A DNA stretch of 64,000 nucleotides from Antedon mediterranea (taxonomy: Eukaryota; Echinodermata; Crinoidea; Comatulida; Antedonidae). A model generated the notes under the pieces. The model was not told the origin of the DNA. It made no database searches and worked only from the letters and a program-made list of their open reading frames with translations. Below, one piece after another: positions 34,159 through 46,086 of this stretch. How positions within the stretch are numbered: the stretch's first letter is position 1; each line of letters begins with the position of its first letter. The stretch spans positions 24,929,001 to 24,993,000 of the forward strand of contig NC_092673.1 of NCBI RefSeq assembly GCF_964355755.1. The letters run 5' to 3'. The position numbers and the translations under genes were made by a program.

Positions 34159-35065
34159 ATGTTCAGGACTGCTTTGCTAAGACTGGCAAGTCGTCGTGGA
34201 GTAAGCAGGAAAACACCAATATTGCAACAACCTCTACAAAACTGTTCTCCTCCTCTATATAAAGTACTCCCGGACAATGTTGTCAGTAACCATGTTATAC
34301 CAGAGTCGTTAAAAAGATCATTTTCCACATTTTTGACAAAGTCTTATGTGACTCGACCTATTGTAACTGCTGGGATGTTTTTAAATGAAAGAAATGCAAA
34401 TGTGTAAGAAACGTACCGCTGTATCATAAAATAGTTTAATTTAAAACTAAAAAAACAATTAGAATATTTTTCTGGTAAGCTTACTATTCATTTATCGCTG
34501 TAACCCTTTCTGGTTTTTTTTTCCAGACCACATTTACTAAGAGTAACTGCATCTACAAACGACCAACCATCAAGGATGGTTGTGCGTTGTAGTATGAACA
34601 AGGGAAAAAAGAAAACCGTTAAGGCAGTTATTTCCAGATTCTACAGATTTTCAAAGTAAGCATTCAATACAATTAAATGGAACCAACAAAGTGTCCTCTT
34701 TATAGGGGATGGCTTATGTGAATAAGAATAATTATAGTTATGACATTGTTTAATACTTTCAATATTTCCTTTTTTTTAGTGGATTATGGCTTAGAAGATA
34801 TGCTGGCTATAAAAAGAAGCTTTTTAAAAAGTCTTTAAACCGAAAAAAGCGAATTAAAAATCATATTTTCTGCAGCAGAACGCAATCGAAAATGTTAGAT
34901 TTAATGGTGACTAGATACTGGAGAGAACGTAAATATTATGTTGATCATCCTTATGACAAGTACCAAGAAAGAAACTTTAACGGATTTAAAACATGGCCTG
35001 GTGAGAAAATTGCACATGCCAACTATGAAAGAGTTGGAAAACATGGCTATAGAATGAAGGACTAG
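34159..35065 (+). CDS. MRPL35: Mitochondrial ribosomal protein bL35m
   Basis: A component of the large subunit of the mitochondrial ribosome. Three coding exons (34159-34403, 34527-34655, 34780-35065) give 219 residues. The N-terminus (MFRTALLRLASRRGVSRK) is Arg-rich without acidic residues, as expected for a mitochondrial presequence. The bL35 signature follows: NKGKKKTVKAVISRFYRFSN (106-125), GLWLRRYAGYKKKLFKKS (126-143), RKKR, FCSRTQSKMLDLM and YYVDHPYDKYQERN. These line up with vertebrate MRPL35 as I remember it. It extends some 25 residues beyond the vertebrate C-terminus. The ATG lies immediately after a splice acceptor, so the 5' UTR is in a separate exon. It is convergent with the HEAT-repeat gene. 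Confidence 0.94.
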
Positions 35066-35342
35066 ATATACTGTGCATCAAGGAGGAATAGGATAAATTT
35101 GGGAGGGGACAAGGGATTGATGAGGGTTTAGGGTAGAGAGAACACCGAATCAACCCATTACAATACAACCAAAGTATAACGATACATTGTACTTGTCACG
35201 TCCCATAAAAACATTAAGGATTGTTCAGTAGCAGATATTAAATTTATATGAAAAAGAGATCATATTTAGTGTTATCAATGTTTTTAATCAAGCAACACAA
35301 TTGATTTATTTAAAACGGTAAAGAATGGTAACAAATATACAT

Positions 35343-35359
35343 AATAAAGTTATTTTATT
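35343..35359. promoter_or_regulatory. Closely spaced poly(A) signals (MRPL35 / HEAT-repeat gene)
   Basis: AATAAA at 35343-35348 (plus, 278 bp after the MRPL35 stop) and TTTATT at 35354-35359 (AATAAA on the minus strand, 115 bp after the HEAT-repeat gene's stop). Another minus candidate is TTTATT at 35305-35310. Confidence 0.55.
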
Positions 35360-35473
35360 TCTACAATATTCACTGCTACCAAAAAAAAACAATCTATAGA
35401 AAAATATGCATCACATCATCTATAAATATAATAAGGAATATTCAAAATAAATGTACATGGATTATTCATGGAA

Positions 35474-38400
35474 TTAGTCATCGGAAGATTCTGATTCGCA
35501 CCAAGAGTTAACTTCTGATGCTCTACTTTCAGGAGGTGGTTCACTTTGTAGGCTATCATTGGCATCAATAGATTTTTCATCCATCTCTTCATTAACAGAT
35601 TTGTCATCGACCTCTTCATTCACAGATTTGTCATCGATCTCTTTATTATCTACAGTTTCATTTGAATAAACTCGTTCATCAGCTATTTCTTCTTCAGCTA
35701 TTTCTTCTTCAGCTTCATCTTTAGCAGAATGCTGGGCATTCTTGATAGCCTCGATAGCTTCTTCAAATTGCTCAATATCAACAGATTCTACATTTGATGT
35801 CATGTCAGTTGATGGACGGACACTGTCTTCCACACTCATCAGGTCAGGAAATTCTTTATCGAGGTGATCACCTACAGATATCGTTTCCACAAGAGTACTG
35901 ATTGAAGTGCTTCTGTCCATCGGTGATTCAGTAACAGCTGGTTTAACATCACTTGCTTCAGTGTCGCCTGTTTGTGAAGGTTTTTCTTCCATTTCTTTTT
36001 CTGGGATTGATTCCAACACTTCTACATTACTTTTTGATGCGCTACCTTCATCTGTTTTATCATCTGGATGAGCAAATTCATTATACTCATCTGAGGTGCA
36101 GATACCTTCGTAAAGATCAATCAGTTTCTCAAGCCGCTCTTCAGGAGTTCTCCTGTCATGTGCAGATTGGACTCTACTTCCTTTGGAGGATCCTGTGAGG
36201 CCACCAGTACGATGATCTCTTCCACCATTGGCCAGAAACAAAGACGTGTCAGAGCTGTCATTGATATCATCTTCGAGGCTAATGATGATGCTTGGCGTTG
36301 TTGTCCGTACACTGTGTCTGGTGGAAGGACGACTGGCACTGGTTCCTCTTGTCTTCACAGACATTACTCTTTCATCTTTATTTTCATCCCAATCCTAAAA
36401 TAAAACAAGTCCAGTAAATCAATCATTGACTGCTAAAACTAAAAACAAAATATTACAACAACTTTCTCCAAGTTTATTGAAACATTCCATGAATTTATAC
36501 TGGCATTCTGGTCTGTTAGAAAAGGGCTATTGAGTGATAAACGATTCAGATTCTTTCAATATTCTTACCAAGATTAGGCCTACTGAAAGTTGTTTGCATA
36601 GTGTATACAATAATACATTCCAAAAAGCAAGGCAATAATTAGAATTTTGCATGAACTAAAGTTTTGCCAAAGTGGACAAAATAAACTTACTGGTAATTCT
36701 GGTGACTTTGGTATATTGAAGTACTTGTCAACATATAAATCATTGTTCTCCTTTTTCTCATTCTGAGCAATCTTTGCTGCTATATTATATCGTGTACACA
36801 GACGTCGAACCTCTTCTTTGATCTGCAACACCATGTCCATGTCACCGTGTGAACTTAAGCCCATTGATTCTAATGCTAAAACAATTTGGCTGTAACAATA
36901 ATAAGAAAAATATTACTATATGTAATACTATCTCATTTCACATATTTTACAGCAGTTAGGACTACTGTAGTCAATTTAAAATGTTAGTTGTTTACTTTTA
37001 TATAATTGTTATATTAAAAAGAATATGGTGAATTTTCTCCATTCCCATCACAGAAGGCAGTCAAACAATCATACCTTCTAACCAACTGTTCTGGCTCAAC
37101 CAACAGCTTATCTTGCAGTATATAAGCTATGTCATCCCCAGTGATCTTGAGGCTTATAAGTGCTGAGCAGGCCTCGGCTCGTACTCCAGGCTCTGCCTCA
37201 AACCTCAGTGCCCAGATGATGGCGTCACGGATTGGAGTTGTCACCTTACCAACTAATGCCAGAGCTGGAACAAAAAAACAATTATCATTTTGATGCCTTA
37301 TCAGTGTATTTGATACTGTACCTCTCAAAAGTAGACATTCATAAGGGCTGCAGAAACTGTTTCAATTCTGGAGTGGTATTTATGACAATTTGCGTAAGAG
37401 AAGTTGTTTGCTACTCATCTTTATTTAAACATTTTTTAGTTAGTATATAAAATGAAACACATACCTTGAATAGCATGGGCTTTTACTTTCCAGTTGGTAT
37501 CAAACTGAGTCATAAAAAGCAGCTTTCTGAGAACTCGATCATCATCCACAATGAGGATGCCAGCAGTCCTTGCTGCTGCTAGACGAACAGATATATAGCC
37601 ATCATCAAAACACTGTAGGTACGCTGGCAATAGGCGTGCAGTCATAATACCTAAAAAAGGCAATTATCAAAATGTTATCTTACTAATTAAATACAGTAAA
37701 TCCCAAGAGAAATAAAACCGAGTTACAAGAAATATTGGTTTACTCTCAAAGCAAAGTCAAAGCACTTCTATACATCAACATAATTTGAATGGCCACTTCT
37801 TCTCTATATATATTTTCATTACCAAGGTGAGCTATCTTCTGCAGTGCATCAACTTTGTCTCTTTCTGTTCCAGTCAAAATACGATCATGAAGGTCGTTGT
37901 GAACCTCTTTGCCGTGTCCCGTCTTGCCGAGTGTCTGTGCTGCAACACGTCTCACTTCATGGTGCCAGTCATGCCACATTAGAGTTGCTAATTTATGCAT
38001 AATATCCTACAAGAATGAGGATTGTATATATATTATTCTATCCTGCAATTTTTAAAATGAAAATGAACCGGAGTCCGCCAGTTCTGAGCTCTGCCATTAA
38101 GAATGACATTGCCTCCAGGTTACATTTTGACATTGATTCAAGATGGAAGTAGCAAGTAATTCAATAAAAGCATACTTATAATTTTATTATTTATTATCTT
38201 TATAATAATATAATAATTATATTTTGTACTGAGTAGAGACAAAAGCAATAAACAAATGCCCAAATATGTTAGTGATATGACATTGTCATGTTCATATATA
38301 TATATACAGTATTCACATTTTTTGTCACATAAAGTTTGATAGCTAGACAGAACTTTAGGAAACACACCCCGAAACTAACTTTACTAAAATAGAAATGAGT

Positions 38401-41400
38401 TGTGAATATGGCTTTCATAATAAAACCTTGTCACACTCTGATAAACCCACCTCTGACAGATATGAGAAAACAGAAAATACCGAAAAAAAGTAGAAAATTT
38501 ACCTGTATTTCATTATCATATAAGAAAATATCAAAGATGAATGAATGAATAAAGTGGTGTAAACCACAAAAGACATAAACCCACCTTATTGACAAGCCCA
38601 TGCAGTTTTGGCAAAACCTTACAAGCCATCATGCGGTGCTGCCAATTCGTACTATTCAACTGTTCTGCAATCATTGAATGTACTAGTGTGGAGTTATCAC
38701 TTAACTTTGACATCAAGTGGACACACTGTTCTAGTTTTACTGGCTCTGTACTGTCAAAAAACTGTTTGACTAGTTCTCCGACGACGTATGAATCACAGAC
38801 ACCTGCATGAGCCAGACACTGTGCTGCGGCCCAACGCTCAGGTGGATTGCCGACACGAATCACCTCATGAAGTGTCTTTCTTGCCTGCAGTTAAACAAAT
38901 AGAATAGAAACTATATAATATATATTATTAGTAGGCACTATAGTAAATTTATTGAATGACTTTTCTAAGATCGCTATACACTCAGTCAGTGGAAGGTTTG
39001 TACACCTCTATCAGTTCTCCTTCACCTCTCTTCTCCTCTATGGTACCACACAATATTCTATAGACAGCTTATAGTTTATTAATTTACAAACCCATGAGAA
39101 TTTTATCATTTATGCAAGTTTGTACTTGACAATATTCAATACAAGCCGGTGTCTAGAAAGTCAGATCAGTTTTCTAGATCTGAGTTTTCTAGACACCCAA
39201 TTCAAGCTCCATTTTTGTTGGTATACAGCTTATCTTTCTACATGCTTAGTGGGAAGTTTGATGTGATAATAACCAGTTTATTCCACCAAAACAGTACTGG
39301 ATAAGTAAACGTAAATACTATTAAGAGTAGTAATACTGTAGTATAGTCGTAAGACATTTTTAACATTTACATGCAAGTTTGTCTTACAGTGCAGTGCAAT
39401 TTTTGCTTGTGGTTATTTTTCAACTATCATAAAAATGTAATCACAACCTCCATCACAAACAGTTTAGAAACGTCAATCAAGTTAATCGTTACAATATTAG
39501 TAAAAACGCAAACAAGAATGTTACAAGGACACACTGTATACAGTGTTATGTGTAAGTTTACATTTACATACTGTATACAGTGTTATGTGTAAGTTTACAT
39601 TTATATACTGTATACAGTGTTATGTGTAAATTTACATTTACATACTGTATACAGTGTTATGTGTAAATTTACATTTACATACTGTATACAGTGTTATGTG
39701 TAAGTTTACATTTATATACTGTATACAGTGTTATGTGTAAATTTACATTTATATACTGTATACAGTGTTATGTGTAAATTTATATTTATATACTGTATAC
39801 AGTGTTATGTGTAAATTTACATTTATATACTGTATACAGTGTTATCAATATGTCAAACAAAAATAAAGCCAGTTGGTTGGTTGGCTTGATCATGGAGATA
39901 TAGCTCTAAAGTTTGATGGTCAGACAACCTAAATCTGGAACATCAACTAACTAGTTGGTCAGTTGGTAAACAGTCATAGTCAACTGGTCACTTATTAATA
40001 CGCTAGTCTTTTGTTGATAATAATATCTTTATCACAACATGCATAGCAGCACAGGTGAAGAATAGCATCAAATTAGATTACAACAATTGCATGCACATAA
40101 TATAGTACTTACTTCTTCATATGGGGGCTGTTCAAATATTTAAAAGAAAATATGTTGGTTAATTTGTGGATCATCATGATAGGTGTTTAAATATTGGTAG
40201 ATACCATTGACAAAAACCCTCAGCAAAAACATGTCAACTTTTGAATCATGTATTGTATTTTAAACCTCAAAATGTGTACATTGTCTCCTATCATGTTCTT
40301 TTAATACACATGCAATTTAAACCAGGCACCCACGGAGAGCTCCATACCTGGAATATTGTACACAATATCTGCATATATTTTATGTTAACAATACAATGTA
40401 ACTAATGTATATAAAATGATTTCTGTGTTTACACGCCAGAGCTCTCTCTGTGTGTGCCAACACTTTGATCTCACCTCTTCATTTGGCCTGTTGAGTGTGT
40501 ACAAAGCCATAGCTGCTGTAACCCTAACCCTGATACTCGTGTCTCTTAAGGCCTTAATAACACAGTTATAAAGCTTGTCCGGTAAAATTCCTTCTTCACT
40601 ATGTTTTTTTCCTTCTTTGCCATCACTGGATTTTTTAAACGTACCTACAATTTAAACACAAAATTATTATTATTTAATATCAAAATAAAGTACTCTAATA
40701 TTGAATATTAGCTGCTGGAAAAAGTCATGTTATTTCAAAACACTTTTTCTTTTGCTAGCTGCATGAAAATAGGTGATGCAATGTAAAAAAAAACTGTGAA
40801 TATGTTTAATTTGGGTGCAAAATATATTATTACATTGTGAGGTTCATTTAGTTAATTAGTTTAAATCAATAAAATGACGTGGGTTTTCAACTTGGTGACT
40901 TGAAACTGTATAATTATTACTGTACCATGAATTATTGTATTAATTGTGTTAGTTCAAACATATGAATGAGAATGATCAATAATAATGTTTAAACACCATC
41001 ATGCACACACCAATCCAATGTTTGTACCTGCTAGACAAATCATCATACTAGTGTATTTGTTGTCGCTCTCCATTCAGTGGCGTAATGCAGAGGCCTGAGG
41101 CCCTTGGTTTAGGAAACCTAAGTGGCCTTCCAAGTTTCAACGCTGCAGGCCTCTTCAGGCGTTTTTTTTTACCTTTTCGGTGCCTATTTTTTTTCTCTGA
41201 GCACTGCTCATGGGCTTCTGGGTTTAGCCAGTGAGCGCGCTCTGTCACTGTTTCCATTTCAATATCATTAATACCATAACTTCAATATTATTTAGTATTT
41301 GTTAGATTCAAACATATGCATATGATTGTGAATTATCAATTAATTATTAGGTTTAAACAGAGTCATGCACATCACACGCCAATCCAATGTTTGTACCTGC

Positions 41401-44400
41401 TAGACCAATCATCATACTAGTTGTTTTTGCCCTCCATTTCATTATCTTGCCTAAAGTTCACGCAAAATTAAATTTAATAGCAACAAAAATTAGAACTCAA
41501 TGGTTATTTTTCATAAGAATAAACAAAAGTGATTAATAATTAAAATATTTAGGAGAGAAAGTCAAGTTGAGTTGGCGGTTAAGACAGGGGTCAAACCAGA
41601 TTCATTGGCACAGATTCAAGGCACTCCTTGACCATACATAATTATGGTGGTACATGTAGATCAAGTTTTTTTTGATAAGGATTAAAACAGGACGCCCAGT
41701 GTACGTACATCAGTACATTTTTTGGTGTTCTGGTCTATTTAAGCCCCTGTCAGGCTAACAACTCTACCAATTAATTCACTTTGGGTCTATAGTTTAAATT
41801 TACCTGGTTAAGTTGACCTAATGGATTAAATATACATATAGAGAGTCCGGTATTTGGAGAGTTGACTGTACTTAAAATGATTGATGAATATTGTTCCAGT
41901 CTTACTTTTCAGAGGAATGCCAGGATCCGCTTGTGGTCTAAACGTGGCTGCCCTAGCAACAGTTGCTATAGCTTGCAGCCTGACATGCTCATTAATATCC
42001 GACATATCACGCTCTAAGTCGTCTATAGAACTGTCGTACCACTTGTTACCGAGATGCCATTTATTGCGCCATTCATCAACTGGAAAAGAAAAGGTTAAAT
42101 TTAGATTAAGGTAGACCGAAGAAACACAAATTAAAAACAATATGGGTAATTATATTATTAGTATTGAAAGAAGAAGAAGAAACATTATCTGTTGCAGACA
42201 TTCATACTATTGTAAACACCTCAAATCCTACCTTTTTAATTTTCACTGTCAACATACATTAATTAATTTTTGTGCTTCTTACATTTTCTGTTGATTGTTT
42301 AGCGCTTAGAGGCGCCCTGCATTTCGCAAATGCATACTAAAATGGATAAAGTCAACCATTAACAACCTCAGCTGATGTATTCGTTTGTTAAATAATATAG
42401 TATAAAATCATTGTTAGTCGACTAAAACAGGACAGAAAATGAAACTGGTAAGTGGCAGTAAAGACAATTGACATTGCAAATGTGTTCAACCACGACTAAA
42501 AAAAGTATGTCAAACCTTTAATGTTGGTTAACTGTGCGAGCGTCAACTGTTAACATTATTCACAAACATATCAATACAGCAGCAGTGGCACCCTACAGTG
42601 GTGTTTTTTAAACTCCTACTCATCAATAGATAAAGTAAAAGATTGTAAAATTTAAATATAGGCTTCAAATGCGTCTTACCAACTCTGATAAGCGCGATAT
42701 TACTCCTGTGTTGTTTCAGGGTCATGGGGTCAGGATCTCGATGAGCTTCTGCATCATAGCCTGCTTCATGAATTGATAACGTTGCTTCATTCTGTTTCAA
42801 TAAGAATTTGATTTTAAATTACCATATTCTAAATTGATTTTCTATTTACAGTACAAATGAGGTTTTATTGAAAACACATTCATGCTGTAGTTAACATGGT
42901 TGATTTCAAATCTTCCCTTCCCAGGCAACTAGATGATATATTATTATTATTATTTGCTGTGAGATTGCAAAAATTTGACTTATATATTTGCATTATTAGT
43001 TTCTAAAACTAAAGCATAATGTTTGGATTTGATATGCAGTAGATCATAATGAAAAATTCCAAATTTTTACTATTGGCATAGTCAAACATGCAGATAGAAA
43101 ATACTGTTTTACATGCAGGGTCGACTGTGCAACATATAGAAAACTTAAATGACATGCATGGTTATGGTTGACCATGCTGATAGTCTCATCCATACAGTAC
43201 TTACCTCAATTGGTTTTGGCAAGTCACTCCATTTTCTATAACCTTTGTGAGGAAGTTTGTCTTTAGTTGGTTTGTGACCCTTCTTGCTTATCTTGCTCTT
43301 TTCTTTTGAGTGCCAATGTTTAGGGTCTGCTGGATAGTTTTCTTGTTTCACCTTCCTGTATTTATTACCAGTGTCAAAGGTTAAAATTGAATTGTCTTTT
43401 CTTGGTACAAGTTGGGCTCCTGTATTTAGAAAATGAAAAGTAATTCATGCAATAAATTAACGTCATTCAAAGATATTGTATTTGTGGATGCCAAGATAGG
43501 ATAAGCAACAAGGTATGGAAAAAATTGATCCTAGCTTTGATTATATAGTATGACAGTTTAATACTGAACATCATGGTTGAGGTTTGCACAGTGTGTGTAA
43601 TTTAATGTTTTCTATAGGCACAGTCAACAAATCATACAGATAGGCCGTGTGGCGCAGTGTGTTGGTCATTGATACTGGTTCGAATCCAACTCTTTTAGCA
43701 TTGCTTGTATCTTTAGGCAAGACACTTTACTTTCATTTGCTTCTCTCCACCCAGGTGTATAAAATGGGTACCAGTTAGATCAAGAAACTTTGCGCTGATT
43801 ACTAGCTGCATTATTATGGGAGTACGTTTCCATACAGTACGTGTTTGATACAAAAAATTACCAGGGTAATGATGTGCAGAGCATTGAGAGCCTGCTTATA
43901 TGCATTACATAAGAATGAACTACTGTATTATTATAGCAAACCGTATAAAATTGATGCATGGTCGACACCAAATATTGTCTATAGGCATGGTTGACTATTG
44001 AAATAGTGCAGTACAACTCGTTCAATCAATATTGATTGTTTTTACACAAGTTCGTGATAATTGACCATGCCGATAGTCAATTCCATACCTGACAGCCATT
44101 CCTGTTCATATTGATTATCAGTTTCGTATATTTTATTTCCTACACCTGCATTCATTACATCCTTCAAAGTAGGCGGTGGTTTGATTTTCTTTTGAGGAAT
44201 TGAGATAGTTTTAGCTGTAGCGTTGATAGCACCTACAATACAAACCATGTATAAAGAAATGAGTGTACATTAGAGTTTATACAGATAACAATGACAAATA
44301 ATTTAAGTTTCTGTAACCATGTGATTTAATTTGTAGTAGGATCTTATAGTTGAATATAGATCTGAGATACAGTACCTGATAATTCTTTTTCTAGGTTTCG

Positions 44401-45321
44401 TTGGGTTCTTCGCACCCCTCCAGGAAGACGATAAAAGGAAGCTAACGATTGAGAATTGATATCATCATCAATAACATCTTTTTTTAGTTCGGTTAGTGTA
44501 CTGGTAGTTGATGGTACAGGAGGTAACGATTTTGGACGGGCAGGTAGATCGGTGCCCTCTGCACTACCAAGATCACTGATGCTAGCATCGTCGCGAATGA
44601 GTGTGTCAACAGTGGTCAAAGATTCACCGTATATATCAATCAGTAGTCTGTTTAACTTATCTTGTTGAGGTCCTTCACTTAAACGTTCGCTTACGATCCA
44701 ACGAGCCGTATTCTTACTCAAACTCATCATTAAATGCTCATCCCATTTAGTTGATGATTTTTTGTTTAGTTTATTCTGCTGGTTTTCATCAACAGTCTCA
44801 TCTTGTGTTAAAAATACAGAAGATTTTTTCGATAAATCTTGAGGAGAGCTTACTTTTGTTTTAACCTCATCTTCTTTGTCTTTGATGTTATCTGGTTTGG
44901 GATGTTTGACTTTCTTTTTCAGAGGTTTCAACCTGTGTTGTGAGATGGTCTTTATGTGACAAGGTAGATGTTTTTTCTCGGCCCCTCGTTGGTTGTATCT
45001 ACCCATAATTCCGGATGTTTTAGCGGGTTTCCGATCCACAATGCTTGAAGGATCGAACGACCTCCAAATAGCATCTTTATCGTAGGGAAGTGTGTGGGCA
45101 GCATGATGGCGTACCACCTCTTCACTGAATATTAAATCAGCACTAATCTTTTTAATATATTTCTTATTATATGTTTCTACTGGTTGCAGAAAGTGACGAC
45201 TGATAGCTTGTTCAAGGTGAAATGATTTGAAATTTCTTTCGTCATCTCCAACTTGTGGGACTTTGACCCTGTCTGCACAAACAAAAAGCTGTGGATGGAG
45301 TAGTTTTTCCTGAGCATTCAT
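35474..45321 (-). CDS. HEAT repeat-containing protein, HEATR4-like
   Basis: Twelve coding exons: 45321-44376, 44232-44089, 43419-43205, 42791-42680, 42079-41906, 40644-40475, 38884-38585, 38006-37823, 37650-37465, 37264-37075, 36889-36691, 36394-35474. They total 3741 nt, 1246 residues. Residues 1-435 are basic and low in obvious domains (KKVKHPKPD, GRYNQRGAEKK). Residues ~440-880 form HEAT/armadillo-type helical repeats: NEHVRLQAIATVARAA, SIRVRVTAAMALYTL, PPERWAAAQCLAHAG, NWQHRMMACKVLPKL, WHHEVRRVAAQTLGKTG, YISVRLAAARTAGIL, NWKVKAHAIQ and PGVRAEACSALISL. Residues 940-1246 are an acidic, Ser/Glu/Asp-rich tail with short repeats (DDKSVNEEV). The repeat layout and length best recall HEATR4, but I cannot verify orthology, so no symbol is given. 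The start is the first ATG after a splice acceptor (ttattatcag|GCAATTATG). A likely 5' UTR exon has its donor at 45848/45849. Confidence 0.85.
38255..38357. mobile_element. MITE family A, copy 5 (left-truncated)
   Basis: ATGCCCAAATATGTTAGTGA, TATGACATTGTCATGTTCAT and TCACATAAAGTTTGATAGCT then AGACAGAACTTTA match the right half of the other copies. It lies in an intron of the HEAT-repeat gene. Confidence 0.7.
39531..39843 (+). repeat. 37 bp tandem repeat made of two palindromes
   Basis: About 8.5 copies of a 37 bp unit. Each contains the perfect palindrome ACTGTATACAGT and, in most copies, the palindrome GTAAATTTAC, joined by GTTATGT and ATTTATAT. It lies in the 1590 bp intron between exons 38884-38585 and 40644-40475. 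Confidence 0.92.
40945..41445 (+). repeat. Tandem duplication (~357 bp) around a GC-richer insert
   Basis: CAATCCAATGTTTGTACCTG then CTAGACAAATCATCATACTA at 41013-41052 recurs at 41371-41410, and both copies are preceded by TTCAAACATATG. Between them, 41055-41250 holds GC-richer sequence (GGCGTAATGCAGAGGCCTGA, GGTTTAGCCAGTGAGCGCGC) that looks like an inserted element and is present only once. Confidence 0.55.
43641..43940 (+). mobile_element. tRNA-derived SINE family C, full-length copy
   Basis: tRNA-like head: A-box-like GTGTGGCGCAGTGTGTTGG and a strong B box GGTTCGAATCC at 43677-43687. The body has TTTAGGCAAGACACTTTACT, CACCCAGGTGTATAAAATGG, GTACCAGTTAGATCAAGAAA and CAGAGCATTGAGAGCCTGC, and it ends in a TGTATTATTATA tail. 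The GGCAAGA(C/T)(A/G)CTTTAC core is shared with the 5S/tRNA SINE at 12997. It lies in an intron of the HEAT-repeat gene. Confidence 0.78.
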
Positions 45322-46086
45322 AATTGCCTGATAATAAAACAAAAAAATAGATACTGTAATTATTTAATATAAGAAATTAAAAAACCCATACATAGCAATC
45401 TATGAAAAAAGGCCTCACTCAATCACACACAGCATACAATATAATATAGGACCTAGCCTAGCTAGGCCTATAAAAAATAATATTTCTAAGTAGGCCTAAA
45501 TTTAATTGGCTACTAGGCCTAGTAGTAGTACTACTACTTCCCTACTCTAGGCCTACCCTACCACTACGTACTCTAGTTGGGTAGCTACCTAGGCCTAGCC
45601 TACTCCCCGGTTGGACCGATGGACCTACTAGTCCTAGCCTACTACAGCTAGCTAAAGTTAGTAGGCATAGGACTCTCACTCAAGAGCATATGATAATGGC
45701 ATGATGATGATGATGATGGATGGATGATGGAGGCTCCAGTCAGCAGAGTCTAGAGAGTCAGGAGTCACTTCTACTGCTGGGAAAACTAATAGTAATAGTA
45801 GCTAATAATATGCCTAACTAGCTAGCTAGCATACACACACATACTAACCTGATTTCTATTTATTTTATTTATGTTTCATTTTCATATTATACAATATAAT
45901 TATTGTTTTGTCCACCCTCCTTTCCCACCACACTCTTTCGAGTCTAGTCTCTCGAGGCTTGTGTCAAGCTAGCCGACAATAAGCCAGCCGACAATAAGCC
46001 AGCCCACTTTTATTTTTTCCAGCCGACAATAAGTATGAAACGCCGTTTGTGTATTTTTCACACTTTCAGTATTGCTTAAGGTTTTT
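45322..46086. promoter_or_regulatory. 5' region of HEAT-repeat gene, up to the satellite
   Basis: Holds a CTAG/TAGGCC-rich tract (45440-45620), a short ATGATGATG/TGGATGG run (45695-45730) and a probable 5' UTR exon ending at a minus-strand donor (AAATCAG|gttagt, 45849). Three AGCCGACAATAAG units at 45971-46033 stand just before the satellite. Confidence 0.45.

Noticed and set aside
36876-36889. Alternative acceptor at 36875/36876 for the penultimate exon of the HEAT-repeat gene
   Set aside because: It breaks the phase. The acceptor at 36889 joins in frame and gives SQIVLALESMG, making the whole CDS divisible by three.
43641-43715. A functional tRNA gene
   Set aside because: A and B boxes are present, but no closed acceptor stem or proper cloverleaf was seen, and it continues into a SINE body.
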